Positions 23,311 through 33,662 of a DNA stretch of 64,000 bases are shown here, piece by piece. A program made the position numbers and the translations under genes. A model generated the notes under the pieces. It saw only the letters and a list, made by a program, of their open reading frames with translations. It was not told the DNA's origin and searched no databases. Source of the DNA: Nereocystis luetkeana (taxonomy: Eukaryota > Sar > Phaeophyceae > Laminariales > Laminariaceae); the NCBI GenBank assembly GCA_031213475.1, contig JARUPZ010000003.1, forward strand, positions 13,521,580 to 13,585,579, in the 5' to 3' direction. Within the stretch, counting starts at the first letter, position 1, and every line of letters begins with the position of its first letter.

Positions 23311-26300
23311 CTAGCAGTAGTAGTAGTAGTGTCTGCTGACGCCACCTTTAGTAAGGGTCTCACCTTCGTCTCCATCCTTACATCCAGCTGTTGGACGCGC
23401 GTGGACAACCTCGCGACAATCTGCAAGCACAGCAACGCACCAGCGAAAGGACAAACACGGGAAGGGGGACGAAATTGTCAGACGTGAGGAAGAGGGGTGT
23501 TTTCCTGTCATCCATGGCCGTAGTCGTATGACGATCGACCCTCGTACCTCTACAATGCCGGCACGAAGCACGTCGGGTTTTTACCGACCAGGCAGGCATT
23601 GCTTGCATCAAGCGCGGGGGGGGGGGGAAGATTCAACGGGTACACTCCGATAAGATTGGCAAGCACGCAAGCAAGCAAGCAAACAAGCAAGCCAGCCAGC
23701 ACACGCCACACGCGGACGTACGCGCACACTCAGAAAGGATCAAGCAGGTCTTCTCGTCGCTCTGTACAGAAAAAAAAACAATCACCCCTCAAGTACTGCA
23801 GTCTCGTTTTGGGGAAAAAATAATTCAAATATGAGTGGTTCGTCCCAAAAACGGGACTGCGGTTCTAATACTTATGACAATACTTTCCGGACAAAACAAA
23901 AAACGGACGGACGGACTCGCGGTCCAAGGGTCCAACGGCGTGCTCACGAGGATGCCTCCCCCCCCGCACACCCCCGCCCGAGAAAAAATCATGGAGTTTT
24001 CCAAGGACGACAAGGTGTACGAAGTACAAAAAGTAGAAAGCGGTTGCTTCAGAGCAGAGAGAACCTCCGGCGGCAGTGGCGGTCGAGTGGTATCAGAAAA
24101 AAGTATACCTTGTGGCGGAAAAACAGGGGATTTTTCCCCGCGTTCGCTTCCCGAGCGCTTAGCAAGTGCTGGCGAGGGACCCTGCCTGGAGACGAGGGGC
24201 ACTCTCTTCGAAATCACGTCCTCGCGGTGAATAGTTTGGCGGAAAAATCGAGGAAAAATCCCGGCGCTCGTATCTACGTACATACGTACGTGCGTACCCC
24301 GAGCGTGGAGCAAGAGTCTACAGTAGGTGAGGGAGCAGGAGTCTACAGTTGGTGAGGGAACATGCCCTTTGGGGAAGAGGGACACCCTCCACAGACACGA
24401 CATCCACTGTTTCAGGACGCGATAAGAGCTGCTGTGTCCAGCAAGAGCCACCCTAAATAAAACACAAAAAAACGCCATCATCTCTTAGGAGACCGCGTTT
24501 TCGCCTCCTAGATTGACCGCCCCCCGCACTAAAACCAGCACAATAAGGCCAAGAGAGGCCTTGACGCGCCCAACAAAAAAGAGGGGTGAAGACCTGTGTG
24601 ATACGTATGAGCCCTCATGATCGCCTACTTGTTCAAGACCGACAGGTGAGATATACTGTAGATGCCTGCTGGCCAACAGGCCGACAAGGAACGATGTTTA
24701 GAAAAAATGGTGTGATCAACTTTATCCAGCATCTTCTACCTCCCACCCCTTTCGCACAATCCAAAGACATAACTGCAGGTCTGGAGTTCCCCTCCCCGTC
24801 CACCACGTTATCGAGTTTACCCAGTCTCTTCTTCCGCTCGTGTACATCCTTTTCTACATCCAGAAACCAACACCAACGCAACGCAGCTGGCACTACTGCC
24901 GTACGGACCCCCCCCCCCGGGACAACGCCTCTTTCTCTGTACCACTCGAGCCTGTAGCTCACAGGACCTACCGGACACAACAAGAGTGCCTCGAGCGTCA
25001 GGTTCTCAAGTTGCTACCGTGGTTTCCTGCGCAGCTCTTCAGCAGACCGCTCAACGAATCAACCATCACAAGCAAACACCATCGAGCCCAAGCTGGCACA
25101 CAATCACGCTGGCACACAAAACCTATAAATTCTCCTGTACCAGTACATAGACTTTAATACGTTTACCTCGGTAAGCAATTTGTCCTTGCCACGCCTGATT
25201 AACCCCTTCACAACCGCAGTCCCGTTTTGGGGACAAACCAGCCAAATTTCAAGTAGTTTGTCCCCAAAACGGGACTGCGGTTCTAAAAGGGGTTATAACA
25301 GGAATTGATGCACTCTCAGAGCTCTCACCCGGAACGCCCCCGCCTAACTCCACCTCTCGGAGAACCCTCCGGCGGCTCCCTTCTTCGATTACTTGCGGTA
25401 AACATTTTTTCGTTTTTTCGAAATATCACGCCCAGTTCAGGTCAGCTCAGCTCACACTAAATCCAAGATGAAAAAAATACCGCACTAATTTCAAGTTATT
25501 TTCAAGAGTCGAAGAAAAGTCAAGAAAAAAGATCGTCATGCCTCAGAGTCAGAATCGAAAAACAGTCAAAGCTGAGCGAGATAGCCCCTCCCACACAGAA
25601 ACCAAGATAAAAAGCGTGGAGCCCGGGATGTTTGCTTTGTCCTTCCTGCGCCATGTAGCTCTTGGCATTCCCTCCCGGCGTTTTTTTACTGTTTCGATAG
25701 TGCGTGCGTACGCAGACAACCCGCGTAACAACTGCTCTGCAATGAAATGCGCCTCTTTGTATCTGCCACGGCGGGCCATGAGAGAGGGCAACGCACGGAC
25801 AAATAATCAAAATAACGCTACGAGTATTTACCGGGGACCATGTAGGAAATAGGACCACGCTACACACAAAAACCTGTGCGCTTAATTTTTTTACTTACAA
25901 TATTTGGTCCTATTTACTATGGTCCCCCGTAATATTAGGGGGGGGCATATTTAATAGGACCTACGGTACACATAAAAACCAACATATTTACCCATTTTTA
26001 CTAACAATATTTGGACCTATTTACTATGGTCCCTCGTGAATAGCAACACAAACATGGAAGGGGGGAAAAAAAAGGAAAAGTCCCCCCGACCAGGAAAAAA
26101 AAAATGCAGGCTGTGATTTAGTTCTTTCTGCCTGTATATACTATAATACAAGCAGACGCCACTCTCTGTATACCAGGTATACTGCTGTTCGATACTATAT
26201 ATGGAAAGTTCAATAACTATCATATATCTGGACATCGAATCGTTCGATATAATACGCTACGGATTTAAAAACCCTCGTCTGGGACTCCCGGAAGGAAAAA

Positions 26301-26729
26301 ACTTTTTGACAAAAAAATAGTCACGATTACATTTAGCGCATGACACCGCGCGTCGTTCGGGAGATGACACGAATCGGTGCCCGAAAAACAACGCGAGGAA
26401 TAGCACGCCACCGGCGCGCAACATGATCTTGTACCCGTACTGCTTGCTGGGCGTTCACGCTGCTCGTATTGGATACGATTGATGACACTCAAGTTATCGT
26501 CGTCTGGGTCGCTATCTTCTACATACGATACCCAACGGAGTGCTAAATAGCCTACCAGGGGTATTATATATAGACCATTATGATACATTTACCCATTTTT
26601 TCATCATCATACCTGGTCAAACGGCCAGCAAATCCAGTTGAAGCCGGGCTGCGCGAGCGATGTGTACTTCCCGAGCCGTTCAACCACGCCGATCTCCGAG
26701 TTGGGGATGCATTGGCAGCAGCAAGCCAT
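17254..26729 (-). CDS. Hypersensitive-induced response (HIR) protein, SPFH/band-7 family, nine exons
   Basis: Exons on the minus strand: 26729-26613, 23420-23364, 22419-22357, 21860-21788, 20668-20622, 20345-20157, 19057-18934, 17971-17928, 17397-17254. They join into 285 residues with all GT-AG sites and phases consistent. HIR proteins are membrane-microdomain scaffolds of the SPFH (stomatin/prohibitin/flotillin/HflK) group. Diagnostic stretches: [127 protein letters not shown]. Length matches plant HIRs (about 285 residues). The N-terminus MACCCQC lacks the usual plant MG myristoylation start but has four clustered Cys, suggesting palmitoylation (inference). An in-frame upstream ATG at 26870 would add 47 mostly hydrophobic residues not expected in the family, so 26729 is preferred. 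Intron 2 holds a 0.5-kb AGT microsatellite and intron 7 a decayed copy of the end of exon 7. Confidence 0.95.
17398..17480. repeat. (GGT)n microsatellite abutting HIR exon 9
   Basis: Read on the gene strand it is (CCA)n, and its last CCAG supplies the exon 9 acceptor AG. Length changes in the tract would move the pyrimidine-poor acceptor region directly. Confidence 0.85.
18115..18170 (-). pseudogene. Decayed duplicate of the HIR exon 7 end in intron 7
   Basis: On the gene strand this reads GGCCTGCGTGACTCCGCCCA GACCTTCGAAACG against exon 7 GGTCTGCGCGACTCCGTCCA GACCTTC TCA GAAACG. One frame still gives [11 protein letters not shown]. Flanking sequence is frameshifted and no intact exon is left. 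Confidence 0.75.
18221..18335 (+). mobile_element. Family A palindromic MITE, copy A4
   Basis: CTACGGGGGACCATAGTTAA ... TTAACTATGGTCCCCCGTAA arms, typical interior. Confidence 0.93.
18366..18484 (+). mobile_element. Family A palindromic MITE, copy A5 with inserted TACCTGG TACCTGG TA
   Basis: Arms as A4. Where other copies read CCTATATATTCAACC, this one reads GATACCTGGTACCTGGTATA then TTCAACC: two head-to-tail TACCTGG words placed at a TA. Only about 30 bp from A4. Confidence 0.93.
18545..18790 (+). repeat. Family C element, copy C3
   Basis: AAATCATCTAGCTCTTGACC TGCCG..GCAGGATCTGTACAGTACAG, CCCACCTGGCAACGTAGGAG and TATCCACGTCATGCAAGTGG. Confidence 0.8.
18800..18905 (+). mobile_element. Family A palindromic MITE, copy A6 (decayed)
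   Basis: TCCGGGGGGCCATAGAAGCC and GGTCTTGACAACAAAGTTCC GTAATA ends. The inner CATATTTCGGTC is recognisable. Confidence 0.75.
19670..20085 (+). repeat. Family E + D poly-C cassette
   Basis: E block: GTGCTCCGTCTCGAAAGGGA TGCGTGGTCAATGGTCAAAT GACTAAGGCAAGCAACAAAT GAGTACG then poly-C. D block: TGTCTGCCTGGTCGGTGAAA ACCCGAC..GGCATTGTAGGGATGCGAGG and a GAGTACACCCCCCC tail. In HIR intron 6. Confidence 0.85.
21283..21400 (-). repeat. Family D cassette, reverse copy
   Basis: Poly-G head, GTGTACTCGATCTCATGCAT, GGCCGTAGTCGTATGACGAT, CATCCCTACAATGCCGGGAC and GGTTTTCACCGACCAGGCAG. In HIR intron 4. Confidence 0.85.
22440..22660. repeat. G-rich telomere-like tract (GGGGTA/GGTTTGGG variants)
   Basis: Imperfect (GGGGTA)n, then (GGGTTT)n and (GGGCTT)n, directly upstream (on the gene strand) of HIR exon 3. 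Interstitial, not a chromosome end. Confidence 0.75.
22806..23333. repeat. ~0.5 kb (AGT)n microsatellite interrupted by a MITE
   Basis: Nearly pure AGT from 22806 to 22984 and from about 23089 to 23333, with scattered AGC or ATT units. A complete family A element (A7) separates the two arms. Whole tract lies in HIR intron 2. Apparent Ser- or Thr-only frames here are artefacts. Confidence 0.97.
22983..23091 (-). mobile_element. Family A palindromic MITE, copy A7, inside the AGT microsatellite
   Basis: ATTACGGGGGACCATAGTTA and TAACTATGGTCCCCCGTAAT arms. Flanks on both sides are (AGT)n, so the boundaries of the element are unusually clear. Confidence 0.96.
23510..23620 (-). repeat. Family D cassette, reverse copy
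   Basis: CATGGCCGTAGTCGTATGAC, CTACAATGCCGGCACGAAGC, GGTTTTTACCGACCAGGCAG, poly-G. HIR intron 1. Confidence 0.8.
23790..23872. mobile_element. Family B palindromic MITE, copy B3
   Basis: CTGCAGTCTCGTTTTGGGGA ... CCCAAAAACGGGACTGCGGT arms. Outer CCCTTTTAG ends eroded. Confidence 0.8.
25199..25297. mobile_element. Family B palindromic MITE, copy B4
   Basis: TTAACCCCTTCACAACCGCA and CGGTTCTAAAAGGGGTTATA ends with matching GTTTTGGGGACAAAC inner arms. HIR intron 1. Confidence 0.93.
25826..25934 (+). mobile_element. Family A palindromic MITE, copy A8
   Basis: TTTACCGGGGACCATG left end (slightly decayed) and TTTACTATGGTCCCCCGTAA right end. Abuts A9 directly. Confidence 0.88.
25934..26041 (+). mobile_element. 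Family A palindromic MITE, copy A9
   Basis: Starts at the last bases of A8 (TATTAGGGGGGGGCATATTT) and ends ATGGTCCCTCGTGAA. Same orientation as A8. Confidence 0.88.
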
Positions 26730-27140
26730 CGTGACGGTGATGAGGTGGAAAAGAGCGTATATACGAAGACAAGCGAAGAAACCTGGCGCAGGAACAACAA
26801 ACAACAACAAAAAAAGGGAACATAAGAAATGGCCCGTGTGGTTTTGGGAACCGCAGGATAAATAGCACATGGAAAACCGGGAACGGCCACAACAATCAAC
26901 CTACGAGTACATAGCCCAAACCAAAAGCTTGACCAAAAAATGTTTTCCTGGTCTTTTTTTTTCCCATCCCATTGAAAAATAAAGAAATAGCAGGACAACC
27001 AGCACAAACACTGGGGGGGGGGGGCTCGCAAACAAGTCAGAAACAAAACAGCCATCTATAGGGCAAAAAAACAAAAAAAAACTGGCAAACAGACCCAAAC
27101 GGTCCGGTATCCGCGGTATGTTGTTTTAACGTGATACGTC

Positions 27141-27317
27141 AGGGTTGGGTTTAGGGTTGGCATTACGGTTCGGGGTTAGGGTTGGCGTTACGGTTCGGGG
27201 TTAGGGTAGGAGTTGCGGTTCGGGGTTAGGGTTGGCGTTACGGTTCGGGGTTAGGGTTGGCGTCACGGTTCGGGGTTAGGGTTGGTGTCACGGTTCGGGA
27301 TTAGGGTTGGGGTCGGG
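27141..27317. repeat. Telomere-like 25-bp minisatellite (GGTTCGGGGTTAGGGTTGGC GTTAC)
   Basis: About six to seven units, each containing TTAGGG, about 0.4 kb upstream of the HIR start codon. Units differ at single positions. A shorter relative lies at 30376-30410 and a TTAGGG-like patch at 38497-38540. Confidence 0.88.
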
Positions 27318-27869
27318 TTGGTTCCGGATCGACGTGCAAGATAAAAAATGACCAAAAGGTGTTGGCACGAGAAAAATATTTGCCAAGTATAGGTAGGTAG
27401 GTGGTCGCAGCAGTCAGGGACACCCCATCCTGCCTACAGTCGGAAGAGCTCTGTTTCGCGTCGCCAACGCGGAAGAGCGCGTGGCCGCCGCCGATTCTTT
27501 CGGCGCGCGAAGGCGGGGAGGGAGAGTGACATCTTCAAACACATTTCGTTTGCAAAACGGCCTGCGGGAAACGACCTACTCTGTACTGGTACCAGGGGAC
27601 ACATGAAAAGGCTTAGGTTTTGCTTTTCTGTATAAATAATCCAGGTAACACAGTGTACTACTGTACCTACCGGCCCTCCCCGGAATGTCAGCGTGATGTG
27701 CCGGCCTGGCGTCTATCGTCTAAGGTAAGGCAGATATGAGAGATTCCTCGCGTCTTGCCGTGGTGGTCACGGGCTAGATTATGGCAATGAGCTAAACGTG
27801 ACAACGACAACAACAACAACAGCAGCACTGGCCGACGCCACAAGGAAACCTTCACACCTCCGGCACATC

Positions 27870-28085
27870 ATGATATATCTATATTTCTACATATAGATCA
27901 TCTAGGTCCTCACCTGCCAGCATGATACTCTGTGCGGGATCTGACTACGAGTACAGGCCCAGCTCCAGGAAACTCGTCCTATTCATAGATTGCGCAGATT
28001 GTAGGATACGGCTCACCACCCGGCAACACAAGCTGCGACAAACCTTCATACTGAAAATAGTCCGACCCTGAGCTGTCTCGCTTGG
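27870..28085 (+). repeat. Family C element, copy C4
   Basis: AGATCATCTAGGTCCTCACC TGCCAGC, GATCTGACTACGAGTACAGG, CTCACCACCCGGCAACACAA GCT. Confidence 0.8.
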
Positions 28086-29101
28086 CGTGCTCTCTCCCAC
28101 TGCACAGCCCTCCTCAGTTAGTAATAGCCGACGATGATAGTATTTTTGTCGGGGATAGATGGATCCTCGAGTTATTTTATGCCGATTTGGACTTCATCCT
28201 TCTATTACTATTTCCGGCGAGCCTCTCCCCTTTTCCATTCTGTTTGTTTCGTCGTTGTTTATTGAGCATACATACGTACGGGCATGTTGTTGTCTACCAG
28301 GTAGCACCTACCGCAAGCACATCACAGCACAGCCCATTAAGCGTGCACAAAGCAGCAGAGCAAGTACGTGTAGTAGATCAGCCCGCGACAACGCATGCCA
28401 GCAGACGAAAAAAAAAATGGCGAGAGCAAGCATGTCGTCGAGCAACATCTATACAGCAGCTCGCTGTATCAAAACGAACGAACGAAGAAGACACATCGAA
28501 ATCTGCCCGCCGGTCGCAAAAAAAAAACAAAAAAAAAACGTACTCGTTGGAGCTCTTGGCATTTGCAAGTCGCAAGTTTGCATCTACAATCCTCAGCTTC
28601 TCTGTCCGCTTCACTCCCATGTTGCTGTCTTCCTTTTGTGAGCGAAATGCTTCCGACATCACACAGAATTAGGCGTCATATCCGCCCCGAAATACATACT
28701 TCAAGATGACGAGGTGGGAATCGATGATCTCAAGACGTGCGAAAACTTTACCGTACGTCGATGGCAGATGTTACTGGTTTGTGTTAGGCTCCTTTCTCAT
28801 GAAAATGAAGCCTTCTCAAGACAGTTTCCTAGGGCGCACTATACCCGGTCCTCACGGGTAAACCTGGTACATGGAATACGGTACCTGGTGCACAGCAATA
28901 CCGGCCCTCTGAAATGCTTGAACGACGAGAAACCGAGATGTTGGTCCAGCAGGCCACGTACGTACATGGGACTATGGTACATGTACGTAGGTTTTGTTAT
29001 TCGAGAAAAGGACCGTTCAACACCAACTCTAGTATAACCGCTCCCCAGTTTCTTGTTTCCGCGTGAATGTCATCATCCCGGGAACCTTGAGGTGCTCTTT
29101 A

Positions 29102-29190
29102 TTAACCCTTTTAGCACTGCAGTCCCGTTTGGGGGACAAACGAATTGAGTACTTCGCCCCCAAAACGGGACTGCGGTCTTAAAAAGGCTA
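29102..29190. mobile_element. Family B palindromic MITE, copy B5
   Basis: TTAACCCTTTTAGCACTGCA ... GACTGCGGTCTTAAAAAGGC arms. Confidence 0.9.
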
Positions 29191-30874
29191 ACAGCTAACA
29201 GAGGACTGGTGTGGGTGGGTGTGTCGTGAGGCAGCGCTGGGAGCCGAAAAACCGAAAGTAGTTATTTCGGTCGGGTTTTAGGTGGAGTTTTTGGCGATCG
29301 AAACCGATATCGTTTCCGGTTGCCAAAAAAACGGCCGAAACCGGAGATCGACTGGGAACCTGTGCTGCAGTGCCCCCGAAAGAAAGAAAAAAAAAAACGA
29401 ATCTACGGTCGACAACTGAAACCACCTCTTCCCCCGGTTTTTTCCTTCAAGACGTTCCGTAATCCTGCTCTAGCTCCGAATTTCCCCGTTGATTCATAAT
29501 GCGGCACTTACTTTTCCTTCTGCTATAGAACGAGCAGGAGGAGCGCAGGCGCTACTACTCGATACACTGATGTACGCCGTGCACAAATCTCGGCTCTCAT
29601 GCTCTCGCTTGCGCCAGTTGAAGAAACATGCCAGAGGATTTTTCTCTCCCGACGTCCTGGCATTGCTATTGTATACTGGCTGTGCGCTTGGAAAGAGCAG
29701 CGAGAGAACAACGAAGCCCATATTCTTCACTGGTACCTGGTATGTACGAGTATAGCTCCTTCTGCGTTCCTTCTGCTCGTTCTACAGCAGAAAAAAATAC
29801 TCCGCCACATTAGCGCAAGAAACGGCAAATTTCAAGCGCGTGGAACCACATTTTCAAATTTCAGCGACGAGTTCCGCTTCGGAGGAGGGCACAGAACTAG
29901 CTGTCGCGATGCATCGCACACTCACAGGAGTCAGTGCACCAATGAGCTAATATCTGGCTTGCTAAACTGCTGTGTATCAACGACAAATATCGGAGCTGTT
30001 CATTAGAGCAGAATGACGGAATGTCTTTAGAGAAAAAAAAACCGGGGGTATAGAGTATAGAGGGGTATAAGGTAGATGTGGTTCCATAGGGGCAAAGGTG
30101 GTTCCAGATGTTTCGTGGGAACTCCAGGTGTCCATTTTTTCGGTCGTTTTTTTTTTCCTGTCCCCTACACCGATAACACCTGCATATGTGTATGGAAACC
30201 CCGGAACCCCGAGACTCGGCCTATGTGCAGGACAGTTTCGCACAAAACTTTGTGCAGGGCGCGGGTATTATTGGTCTAGGCTGGCCTTTCGGCCGCCCGG
30301 ATGTTTTTTGGAAAAACGCCACCAACACACGCGGGCTGCGTTACTGACCTTGTCGACTTCGAGCCCCCGTAAAGGTTGGGACTGGGGTTAGGGTTAGGCC
30401 TGGGGTCGGGTTGATCTGAGCCGACGTGTAAGGTTGAAATATACTAAACGCTTCCTGCACAAAGGTTTGAGCCGACAAGCAAGTCCTGCACATAGCGGAA
30501 GCCGCAAACCGATCTGAGCCGGCCAACAATAATTTCGATAAAAAACGGGAAAAACCTATAAAGCCACTTTCGTTTTCGGTTCATAAAAATACATACCTGG
30601 TCGCATGAGTCAGTCGCAGTACGTATGTAGGAGTACTCAGGCGGGCTATGATTTTCAAGAGAGGGGCGTGTCAGGTCTGGTGCTGACCTCTAGGAAGGTA
30701 TTTCAATGGGTAGTTTACGGATTTATACATCCGGTAGCTATTACTCCCCGTTCCAGGCAGACCATTTGACATACATCCACACGCTCGGGCAGACATTCGA
30801 TTCCCACACTGCACGATCAAGATCTTTCAAGCCTGGGATATTCCCGGATTGTGTATCATCTATTAATCATGAGC

Positions 30875-30974
30875 TTAACCCTTTCAGGTTTTTAGGACTG
30901 CAGTCCCGTTTCTGAGACAAACTACTTATAATTTGACTGGTTTACCCCAAAACGGGTCTGCGGTCCTAAAAGCT
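30875..30974. mobile_element. Family B palindromic MITE, copy B6
   Basis: TTAACCCTTTCAGG, then GACTGCAGTCCCGTTTCTGA ... AAAACGGGTCTGCGGTCCTA AAAG. Confidence 0.88.
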
Positions 30975-31009
30975 AATGTTGTTGGGTGGGACCCGTGGAC
31001 CCGTATAAT

Positions 31010-31175
31010 CTGCATGATCTAGGTATGATAAACAGAAAGTAGTACCACATGTTTCCTGGGTAGGATTTGTACCATGCAGATCCTGCACATTCTCTCTCAA
31101 CTGCAGCAGGCAGGTGAAGAACTACTTGTAGATCATCTATTTAGTAGATCATGATCTACCAGGTACCTGATACGT
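31010..31175 (-). repeat. Family C element, copy C5
   Basis: Reverse orientation: TGCATGATCTAGGTATGATA, GTTTCCTGGGTAGGATTTGT, CATGCAGATCCTGCACATTC, TAGATCATCTATTTAGTAGA. Confidence 0.78.
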
Positions 31176-31206
31176 CTGAGGAGTGCATAGATAAATCGGT
31201 AAATCG

Positions 31207-31286
31207 GCACCTTCAGGACTGCATACTTGGAATTTGAGTGGTCTGCCCTCAAAACGGGACTGCAGTACTCGTACGTAAAAGGGTTC
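31207..31286. mobile_element. Family B partial copy B7 with TACTCGTACGTA insertion
   Basis: Right arm CTCAAAACGGGACTGCAGT, then TACTCGTACGTA before AAAAGGG where the family consensus has CCTAAAAGGG. Confidence 0.75.
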
Positions 31287-33662
31287 AGTCGGAGTTTCGC
31301 GCGCGCAGCTCGGTGTGTACGGAACAACGGGAGAAAGCGAGAAACAGCAGAACCCGAAGAATATCGAGAAAGGATTTTCTCGTTTCCCGCCGAAAACAAG
31401 AACGCTCCAGAAGGTCCCGTCGACAGGCACTTTTTTCTGACTATACTGCGGTTCGTACCAACACAAAACAGAGTAGAGTATCAAACGAAAGAAAATCCTG
31501 CAGCATCAACTATTAATCGCTACGAGCACCGACAACAGGTGGCGCTGGAATCACCTGTCACCGTAGGCACTACAACAAGTACTTAGACTTAACCTGCTGT
31601 ATACCAGGTACACGGTGGGTCTCAATGTCGGCATGCCACAGAGCAGGCTCGTACGTACGTATTGCTGGGCTCTCACGAATAAGTATCAACTTGTGTTTAG
31701 CATGCAGCTCTGGGCCTTGCCTTCAACGTATGCACTCGTACAGCTGCTACTGATGTATGGTACACCTGGCATGAGGGTACACAGCAGTACTGCTGCTGCT
31801 GTAGCCGCGATGATTTGCGTGTCGGCAGCACTGGCGCGTGGGCAAGCGCACACACAGGCTTGCAGCACAGCAGCAGCCAGTAGGGACAGCAGCAGTAGGG
31901 ACGTCAACTTATCATACGAGAGGGTATTCTGGAGTTTATTATGTACGAATACATACTCTAGAGCAGCAAATATTGGAATTATTATTATTAATACCTCGTA
32001 CGAGTTCAGACAGTTACAGTTGAAGATTGTTCAGAAGGCTGACTGTAAGCAAGGAGACAGCACAAGAGGGCAAACAGAGAGAGGGCAAGTCAGTCAGGTA
32101 GAAGACGTCACCCCGACAACTTCACGACCATGAACATCACGGCAATCGTATCGCTGCTTGGTAAGCACGGCCCTGGTGGTTCGCCCATGAACCAGTAGCA
32201 CCACATATGCATGCAGGTTTTTACACACGCTGCTGCTGGCTGTGCGCTACGAGTACGAGCCACGACAACACCGGGTCAGGACCAAGTATATACACACCTG
32301 GTGACACGACGGGCTCGGTAGCGGAGAGAGTGCACAGAGGTGCCGCGATCTTTGACCGTGAGGCTTCTCGAACAAGTTTGATATGGAGATGGATTCACCG
32401 ACAGCAGTAGAGACACCAAGCTCCCCAATCGAAAAGTTGTTCTGGTTGTATACACCGGCACCGGGCGAAATTTGCTTCGTACAGAGCTCCACAGCCCCGA
32501 ACCCCGAGTCCCGGTGGCAAACGCCTCGTTGTAAATCTTAATCTTGGGAATTTTCTCGGGACTATTCGGGGCGTTGTCAGTACCGATGAGTTTATCTACA
32601 GATGTATCCGCATATCCGATCCTCGAGCACTTGCTCGCTTGCTCCTAGCACAGCAGCTCTTGCTTTTAGCACAGCAGCTTATGTCGTTCCATCACGTGGA
32701 ACGCAGAGAATAATACTGAGACACGCGTGATGGGAGAAGACAAGACATTGGAAAGAGGTTGATTAGAATCAGGAGTCAACGCCAGTGCAACAGTGTTGTT
32801 CCTTTGCTGAACGACACCCAGCTTGTGTGCCGTCGATATTCGAAGTCAGCAGTTTAATACGTAAGAAGTTGTGGAACCTACTCACTGCTGTAACCGCGGA
32901 GGAAGATGTCCGAGTCATATCCCTACCAACTTTGAAGCTCGTTCGTGACTCGTTTATACCAGTAACCGCTCGTACGTACTGTCATCTTCAACTGTAGAGA
33001 GAGGAGAGGAGAGGAGAGGAGAGATTCCGGTTTCTGGGGAGATAAATCCCGCTCTACGAATAGGAGTACACATCGTAATAACATTCACATCACAGCACAT
33101 CATCATCTGATCAGTAGTCAGGACAGCAGGGCAGTACCGGGTAATTTTATCCACAGGTCATTGATCAACATGACGATGATTGATCGCGATACGTATCGGT
33201 ATTGTATTCCAGATTCATACGTAGTATAGGGAAGGATCGATTGTTGCTGTCCGACCACGCGTCCGACGTTTCACACTCAGTTGTGCACTCTGCATTTTTC
33301 TGGACTCTGCGTGGAAAAAGACGCGAAAAGACGGGCAAGAGGAGACCCTGCACTCCGTTTGTTTGTTTTTCGAATTCCGTCGTACGTACAAGTAGACTCC
33401 CCTCGTACCATGCTACATACAGCAGTAGCACGTACATGACAGCTGCCTGCATCAACACGTGTGCGAGTAGTATCGAAGCAGGACAACAAAATAATCCCAG
33501 AGGCAACGTTAGGAAGCACCGTAGCCCGTCAGGGACAGGCGAGAATCGTTCCCGCACCACATACATGCAAAAAAAGTGGTCGTGGTGGTGGAGGTATACC
33601 TGGTAGTTTTTTAGGAGGGCTGAAGTTTTGTACCGTGGTGTGTCGTCAAAGTCGTGGTCGCG

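Larger units (their letters stand above)
26730..33662. other. Intergenic region between divergent HIR and TPR genes
   Basis: Must contain both promoters, but no TATA or initiator can be assigned confidently. Contents: a telomere-like minisatellite 27141-27317, family C copies, B5-B7, and a dispersed repeat near 28400-28650 shared with 12580-12960. Open frames at 28082-28709, 29489-30006 and 31615-32133 do not resemble known proteins. Confidence 0.6.

Noticed and set aside
22765..23435. Long Ser-only or Thr-only open frames on both strands
   Set aside because: They are translations of the AGT microsatellite in HIR intron 2.
26730..26870. Upstream in-frame ATG (26870) as HIR start
   Set aside because: Would add 47 mostly hydrophobic residues absent from the family; MACCC at 26729 aligns with known HIR N-termini.
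27141..27317. Chromosome end or telomere
   Set aside because: Short, degenerate and interstitial, with genes on both sides.
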